The notes under the pieces are model-generated. The model saw only the letters and a program-made list of their open reading frames with translations. It made no database searches and was not told where the DNA came from. Positions 58,601 through 64,000 of a DNA stretch of 64,000 nucleotides are shown here, one piece after another. Position 1 is the stretch's first letter, and every line of letters starts with the position of its first letter. A program made the translations under genes and the position numbers. This stretch comes from Antedon mediterranea (Eukaryota > Echinodermata > Crinoidea > Comatulida > Antedonidae): positions 28,525,001 to 28,589,000 of the forward strand of contig NC_092673.1 in assembly GCF_964355755.1 (NCBI RefSeq), given 5' to 3'.

Positions 58601-61600
58601 AAATACAATACAAATACTATAGGAGGCCTAGCCTAGCTTCACCCAACCCAGCAGACTTGTTCTTGGCTATATAATATAACAGATATTGCCTTTTATATCG
58701 GTTAAATATAAGATTTGACATCCCCGAGGGAATGATATTAAGTTCGAGGGAATATATATTTCCCGAAGCGCCAGCTGAGGGAAATATATATTCCCCGAGA
58801 GCTTAATATCATTCCCGAGGGGATGTCAAATCTTATATTTAACCTCTAAGCAGTCAATATCTGTATAATATCTAATACAGTTGAACCATTCCATTGGGAA
58901 CCCTATTTTAGGTGACATTTCTTTTCAGAAGTCACTTTCCTGTGAATTATCAAAGTTTTTAACATTACGGCCCAACCCGTATTCAGTAGGGATTCTGCTG
59001 TATTAGCGATGCTATTTGTTTAAAATTTGAAAAAAATTAATATAAAAAATGCTCATAATATTGTATAGAAAATATATCATAATAATTTTTGCCCATTTTA
59101 GAAGAGCAAGTCTGCCTTGGAGTCATGGTTGTTTGCGATTGATCACCATAGTTACCAACTTATGTACGCTATTGAATCGAAGTCATCAGAACCGTCGATA
59201 GAGGGAAGTGTTTATATGGCTAATTGGATGGACATCGCTGTGTGGCTAAATAAGTAAGAGACATTTTCATTAAAGATGTATTGTTCCCGTAAACAAATAT
59301 TATTTTTTTGTTGAATATGACATTTTAATGTCACATAATATTTATTCAATTTGACCAAAAGTTTGACCATTTACTTGAAAAAAATTGTAATTTAAACTAA
59401 AGCCAATGAGTTGTTGGTTAATTTTAACCATTTATTTTGACATTTTATAACTGAAAACATTATTTTTCGGAAGTTTTTTTCTCTACAGAAGTGCTTAACT
59501 TAACTTAAAACTACAAAATGGCCTATTCAAAGTCTGATTTAAATAATTAATCTTCAATTTTCATGTTTTTAGAGGATAATACATCTTTAAGACTAACTTA
59601 ATCTATTTCTAATTATTAATCTATCTCACTATTTGTGGATGTTGTGACAACTATAATGAAACCAGCAATAATGAAGGCTCACGGCAATATAACTTTAATC
59701 AAGATGATACTTGTAATTGCACTCAACTGATTCAGTCAAGTGCAATATCTGATAGAAGAATCATCACTTGAAATAGGTTTTTTTAATCAGGTTTTCTCTT
59801 AATATGACTATTTGAAATTAGTTTACCTTAGTATATTGCATTTAGATGGTTTTGACTAATAATAATTTATTGGCAGCTTTGTTTATTTTTCTTTTGGATC
59901 CCCGCTTATTTACTCAAATTATTAATACTTTATTATGAATTTACAAGAGAAATAAATGTTGATCTATTATGATTTATAAATCCAAAGGCAAATTACTGAA
60001 AAATGACAATGCTGTGGGTATCATTGACTGGATCTCATTGGAGATATAAACAAAATAAGCGCTGACAATGCTGTGGGTATCAGTGACTGGATCTCATTGG
60101 AGATATAAACAAAATAAGCGCTGACAATGCTGTGGGTATCAGTGACTGGATCTCATTGGAGATACAAATAAAATAAGCGCTGACAATGCTGTGGGTATCA
60201 GTGACTGGATCTCATTGGAGATACAAATAAAATAAGCGCTGACAATGCTGTGGGTATCAGTGACTGGATCGCATTGGAGATACAAATAAAATAAGTGCTG
60301 ACAATGCTGTGGGTATCAGTGACTGGATCTCATTGGAGATACAAATAAAATAAGCGCTGACAATGCTGTGGGTATCAGTGACTGGATCTCATTGAAGATA
60401 CAAATAAAATAAGCAAAAAGCTAATAATAAATAAATAAGCAGAGCTTTCGTTCAACACATTATGATTGATACCTATTATAGCTTATAGAGCAGAAAATGT
60501 AGACAAGAATTTGTTGAATCATTTTGCATTTATCTGTAATTTATCCTGACAAATTCATGATTATTTGAAATTTTAAAGTAATATATAAATCTGTTTGTTT
60601 TCTTAATGTTATATATATTTATGTAAATCGAATTTTATACTTTATGGCGATCCTGTATTGGTATATTGACACACTGTTGGATTTTGAATAAATAAATAAA
60701 ATGGTGTTTTTTTTTCTATAGCTATTATGTAAGTACTTTGACTTATTGCCATGACGATGATGAGTCTAATGACAAGAAAAAGGTGAGAAGAAGGTCACAA
60801 CCAAGAAATATATTTATCACAAAATGTAAGTAATTCTGTATTGTGGTACTGTTGACTGGTACTTGCCCTCAAATCTGACAGTCTTTGGTTCAATTCTCAT
60901 TTAGTATCAAGTTTCTTGTTGTGTCACTGCAAGTGGTGCTCTTAATCTATCAGTGTGAAATACTGGCACCAGTTTCCACTAATATTAATAACTAATAATA
61001 ATAATAATGAAAAAAAATCATACATCGTTCTTAATAACTAATTAATAATGATAATGCTTCGTTGTTATATATAGCTTAATTATCATTTTTATCCTGACCA
61101 ACACATATAGCACTTATGTAATCAGTACAGGGGTGTTTGACCTTGCCAAGTACCAATTTGTACACATGGATGTTAGAGAGGCAAAGAGAGAGAGGTGGAC
61201 TAAAAGTCCAGTGCCAAACAAATTGCACCACGCACCATTGCATAAATAATTCCACTCACACATGTTAACTTTATTAAGAAACAAATTGTAAACTGTATCT
61301 TTATTTAACACTTGTAAATAATAATAATAACATCTTATTTTAGGTTCTGCTGGCAATGTCAAATTCAAACTAAGCACTGATGTACCCTGGATGCAGACTC
61401 TATCAAGTGACAATGGCTGTCAGATACAATTTGGAAAACCATTCCCAGCAGGTAAGCTAATAATTGTTATACAACTGTGGCCGTATTTACCATTCACACT
61501 TGGGCTGCTGCTATCTAAGTGAAATACCTAATATTGAATGGAAATATCTCACTTAAGTATGTGTGATTAGTGAATACGGCCATTGGTTCCTCTTAGCATG

Positions 61601-61980
61601 CATGGAGGTAGTACTGTAATAGCATAACACACAATATCTGGACTAGTAACTAGGTAACCATCATACTACATGGAAAAAGTCAGAAAGAACAAAACAGCCT
61701 TTGGTTGATTTCATTCTCGGCTATTTACACAAAAATTGATAAAATACTCTACATAACTTATTTGCATACTTAAAATTCATTGTGGTGCAATTACTTACAT
61801 TTGTTGCCTTTGTCTTTTTCAGTATACCCTTCAGAACGGTCGGACATTGTTGCAACTTTTGCCAAACGTTGTATTGAACCTTTGACCCATGACATGGCTG
61901 AAATGAGGTCAATCAAAGCTGACATCAAGAAATGTGTTATGTGTATTTACATCCAAGTATCAGATATACAAAAGAACTAG
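52611..61980 (+). CDS. FBXO38: FBXO38, F-box ubiquitin-ligase substrate adaptor
   Basis: Substrate-recognition subunit of an SCF (SKP1-CUL1-F-box) E3 ligase. Vertebrate FBXO38 directs PD-1 degradation and was also described as a KLF7 co-activator. Coding exons: 52611-53480, 53893-54271, 54704-54955, 55075-56652, 57609-57775, 59102-59253, 60722-60825, 61344-61451, 61823-61980. All phases join to 1255 aa (human about 1188). The F-box is about 20-62 (RLSFEMLVRILRYLPVQSLL). LRR-like repeats follow, with human-like blocks GHFRNRNGCFP, RVPFLGGLLQHVVEDVW, LQPSLSKD, MFRAPPKGCSRVGLSAGTG and GVSSALV. The 1.58-kb exon encodes a Ser/Pro/Thr-rich disordered linker (about 501-1000) ending TSTSDPVPEDDPVQVMV, as in human KSTSTSDPVIEDDHVQVLV. 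The C-terminal part keeps LTDCPQL and EMRSIKADIKK. The start is the first ATG after the splice acceptor. Confidence 0.95.
54306..54400. repeat. Dispersed repeat containing the 59-bp array motif (FBXO38 intron 2)
   Basis: AAATCCGAAGGGAAATTAAC followed by TATAGTGACTGGATCACAATG and GAGATACAAATAAA parallels the sequence leading into and forming the array at 60004-60416. It is probably a single copy of the parental repeat. Confidence 0.65.
57901..58110. mobile_element. MITE-like segment with CAGTCAATATC ends (FBXO38 intron 5)
   Basis: CTAAGCAGTCAATATCTGTA opens it. The complement of CAGTCAATATC recurs at about 58026 and 58098, within a 70-bp tandem duplication (CGATGATATTGACTGTGTAA). The same 26-bp word CTAAGCAGTCAATATC...ATAATAT recurs at 58846-58871. 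Confidence 0.6.
58160..58232 (-). mobile_element. tRNA-derived SINE head (FBXO38 intron 5)
   Basis: On the minus strand GTGGCGCAGCGGTTGAAGC is a good A box and AAGTTCAAGATCGA is a degenerate B box at the expected distance. The body extends to lower coordinates but merges with the MITE-like segment. Confidence 0.6.
58701..58843. repeat. 143-bp near-perfect hairpin (FBXO38 intron 5)
   Basis: Left arm 58701-58764 begins GTTAAATATAAGATTTGACA and the right arm 58779-58843 ends with its complement. The loop is 14 bp (GAAGCGCCAGCTGA). The arms differ by only a few bases, including AGTTCGAGGG versus CCCCGAGAGCT. Transcribed as part of the intron, it would fold into a long double-stranded stem. Probably a foldback-type MITE. 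Confidence 0.9.
60004..60416. repeat. 59-bp tandem array, 7 copies (FBXO38 intron 6)
   Basis: The unit TGACAATGCTGTGGGTATCA-GTGACTGGATCTCATTGGAG-ATACAAATAAAATAAGCGC repeats seven times with very few substitutions. It continues from a dispersed-repeat-like lead-in (AAATCCAAAGGCAAATTACTG at 59980). Confidence 0.93.
60842..61240 (-). mobile_element. SINE relic (FBXO38 intron 7)
   Basis: On the minus strand, GTGCGTGGTGCAATTTGTTTGG (given as GTGGTGCAATTTGTTTGG), GACTTTTAGTCC, TTTGCCTCTCTAACATCCAT and GTGTACAAATTGGTACTTGG are collinear with the head and body of the SINE at 3905-4231, between about 61120 and 61240. A second B-box-like GGTTCAATTCTC at about 60889 (plus strand) may belong to another relic. 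Confidence 0.55.
61478..61581. mobile_element. ~104-bp palindromic MITE (FBXO38 intron 8)
   Basis: Inverted ends TGGCCGTATTTACCATTCAC and GTGATTAGTGAATACGGCCA. The inner parts are also inverted (CTAAGTGAAATACC and GGAAATATCTCACTTAAG). It starts 27 bp after the donor at 61452. Confidence 0.8.
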
Positions 61981-62302
61981 TTTCATAACTTACATTAGTA
62001 TGATGACCTTTAACCTATGACATACTAGAAAGAGATCATGGATATATTTACTGCACATATGGTGCTAAAAATATGGAAGAAAAGAAACAAGTTTTTACAG
62101 ATAATTTCTTTATATTTATAATTTCTTTATAACACATATATGTTTCAGGAAACACAATTAATTATGTAGGTCAGTTCAGATCAGCCTTTAAGCTGATCTG
62201 GCTTGTTACACCCTTGTTGTTTGGCCATAGCGGTGCTAAAAAGGTCCCTGCTACCATGTGTTTCTTTTGGGTCAGAGAGAGATCAGCTGAACACCTTCTA
62301 AC

Positions 62303-62308
62303 AATAAA
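62303..62308 (+). terminator. Possible polyadenylation signal of FBXO38
   Basis: AATAAA lies 323 bp after the FBXO38 stop codon and is followed by T-rich sequence near 62340. Confidence 0.4.
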
Positions 62309-62749
62309 AACAAATAGGCAAATTCTAATTAAATTGTACAATTTTTTTGTATAGAGATCATATAGAGAGAGGGAGGGGTGGTCATTTTATGAAAGCAAAT
62401 GATTAATTTAAGGTTATATCAAAGAAAGAAGTTTGCTGTTAAAAGAATATAACTAACAGTAGCGTCTTTATTTATAATTTTTATAATTATTTTTAGCTCT
62501 ATATAATTATACTGTTAAATGATTGAAACAGTTCTTAATATTATATAGCTTTTGTTATTATTATTAATACATCTGCTGTATATACAATTTTACTATAAAA
62601 ACAAATTATACAAACTTAAATTGTGTCCTCTTTCATCTTCCTCAACCATGTAACCAATCAGGTCACAAAGAGGTCATCATAGGACTGGTCAACTGCTTAC
62701 ATTTTTACCAATCCATAGTATGTACAGTGTTTATTATTTAATTTAAAGG

Positions 62750-63640
62750 AAAAATATATGGATTCTGTGCTGCCCATTTTTCGACAATGTCCCTGTACTA
62801 TACTGCCCTGTCATGAAAGAACGACATTTATGTCAAAACTGGTTACTATAGCACAATTGACATGCGCAGAAACCATTATTCGCCTCTGCGCATGTTTATT
62901 ATGCAATAGTAACCCTTTATGTAAAAAAAATAAAAGGGTCTAAAATCGGCCATTTTTCGAAAATTTCCCTGTAGGCCTACTATAGTACAGGAATTTTTTT
63001 TTTAAATGGCCAATTTTCGACCTTTTTATTTTTCGATAAAACTGGTTACTATAGCACAATTAACATGCGCAGAACCCATTAGTCGACTCTGCGCATGTTT
63101 ATTATGCTATAGTAACCATTTATGTCAAAACTGGTTACTATAGCACAATTGACATGCGCAGAACCTATAATTCGTCTCTGTGCATGTTTATTATGCAATA
63201 GTAACCATTTATGTCAACAAATAAAAGGGTCGAAAATCGGCCATTTTTCGAAAATTTCCCTGCGCAAAGGGTACAACTCAATCTTCTCACTCGAAACGGT
63301 AAAGAACGCAAAAATAAATGGACAAGAAATGGACAGAGCCATGTGGGGTCATTAAAACTGAATTGGACTGGGTCATTAGATAATGAGGAAACTAGACAAT
63401 TGGCCAATGGGACCCAAGAATCTAGGAGGTTGTTTTGAATACCGGCATACTAAAAACTGTCAATTTTAGGGGTTTATCACATGATCGATGTATTAAATGA
63501 ATAAAAATATTAAATAATAGAATAATAAGACTTAAATTTTTTGTTAAAAGTTGAGAAAGTCGACATTTTTTTCATCCAATTTTCGAAAAATCCTTGTACT
63601 ACAGTACATGAATTTTGTTTTTTAAAACACGGTAAATTCG
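62750..63640. mobile_element. Complex foldback repeat with three 74-bp hairpin units
   Basis: Hairpin units lie at 62841-62914, 63044-63117 and 63133-63206. Each starts GGTTACTATAGCACAATT, has CATGCGCAGA...TCTGCGCATG as inner arms, and ends ATGCAATAGTAACC or similar. AAAAGGGTCGAAAATCGGCC-ATTTTTCGAAAATTTCCCTG follows units 1 and 3. An inverted version (AATGGCCAATTTTCGACC) precedes unit 2, and a diverged end lies near 63550-63640. No gene is present. Confidence 0.82.
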
Positions 63641-64000
63641 ACTACAATATGTATGTTGTATTAATCGTTAGTTCTTTTAATATGACGAGACGTTTTTTGT
63701 TGTGTTTTTAGGGTGTGAACAATTGTCAATCAAAATTGTATATATATGTTAAATACTATGTAACTATTTAAAAAACCCACCCTGACTTCTGATTGGCCAA
63801 CCATATTCCAAGTAGTTTGATAAGTCAGCCTTTTTAAAAAATGTAGACAAAATTACCGTTAACTTTGTCTGGGGCTTTTTTTCTAGGCCACATGGTATCA
63901 TAGGATATGTGTAACTGTAAGAGGAGTAACTGAAGGTTACTGGATAATAACCTCTATAGTATGAGTTATTATCAAAATATATTATTAGAATTGGTGGAAT
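63641..64000. other. Non-coding DNA at the window end
   Basis: Nothing recognised in the last 360 bases. Confidence 0.4.

Noticed and set aside
1-64000. CRISPR arrays, operons, bacterial promoters, prophage or toxin systems
   Set aside because: The window is an intron-rich animal locus. The tandem arrays lack CRISPR-type spacers and no prokaryotic gene is present.

Overview
The window is animal (metazoan) nuclear DNA. It is AT-rich, its genes are split by GT-AG introns, and the non-coding DNA is packed with tRNA-derived SINEs, small inverted-repeat transposons (MITEs) and minisatellites. The four genes are more similar to vertebrate orthologues than to fly or worm forms. Recurrent 'taggcctagc' words and SINE tails ending in GCGCTATATAA(ATT)n suggest a marine invertebrate deuterostome, most likely an echinoderm. 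That placement is an inference; the species cannot be read from the sequence.

Layout. (1) 1-15,187: no confident gene. It holds SINEs, several MITE families, a 2.06-kb TA-flanked transposon and a 48-bp minisatellite. One 43-codon Arg/Ser-rich open segment at 3121-3250 could be an alternative first exon of the next gene. (2) 15,188-38,637 (+): a RasGAP of the SYNGAP/DAB2IP/RASAL2 (nGAP) family. Eighteen coding exons join in frame to 1290 aa, with the C-terminal part of a PH domain, C2, RasGAP, a Ser-rich linker and a C-terminal coiled coil. (3) 41,871-46,722 (-): ZZZ3, the SANT/Myb plus ZZ-finger subunit of the ATAC histone acetyltransferase complex, 883 aa, convergent with the RasGAP gene. 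(4) 47,960-50,690 (+): SURF6, a nucleolar ribosome-biogenesis protein, 363 aa, head-to-head with ZZZ3 and probably sharing a bidirectional promoter. (5) 52,611-61,980 (+): FBXO38, an F-box ubiquitin-ligase adaptor, 1255 aa. (6) 61,981-64,000: FBXO38 3' region, then a cluster of three 74-bp hairpin repeats.

In all four genes the reading phase is preserved across every inferred splice junction and each model ends in a natural stop codon. All four therefore look intact. They do not form a pathway: one is Ras signalling, one chromatin acetylation, one ribosome assembly and one protein degradation.

I see no undescribed gene system. The unusual content is structural. One MITE family has at least ten copies and carries an internal 21-bp repeat that varies in number between copies. 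There is a 143-bp near-perfect hairpin in an FBXO38 intron, a 59-bp array grown from part of a dispersed repeat, and a triplicated palindrome downstream of FBXO38. Domain and family calls come from recognising conserved motifs by eye; no database search or computed alignment was run.
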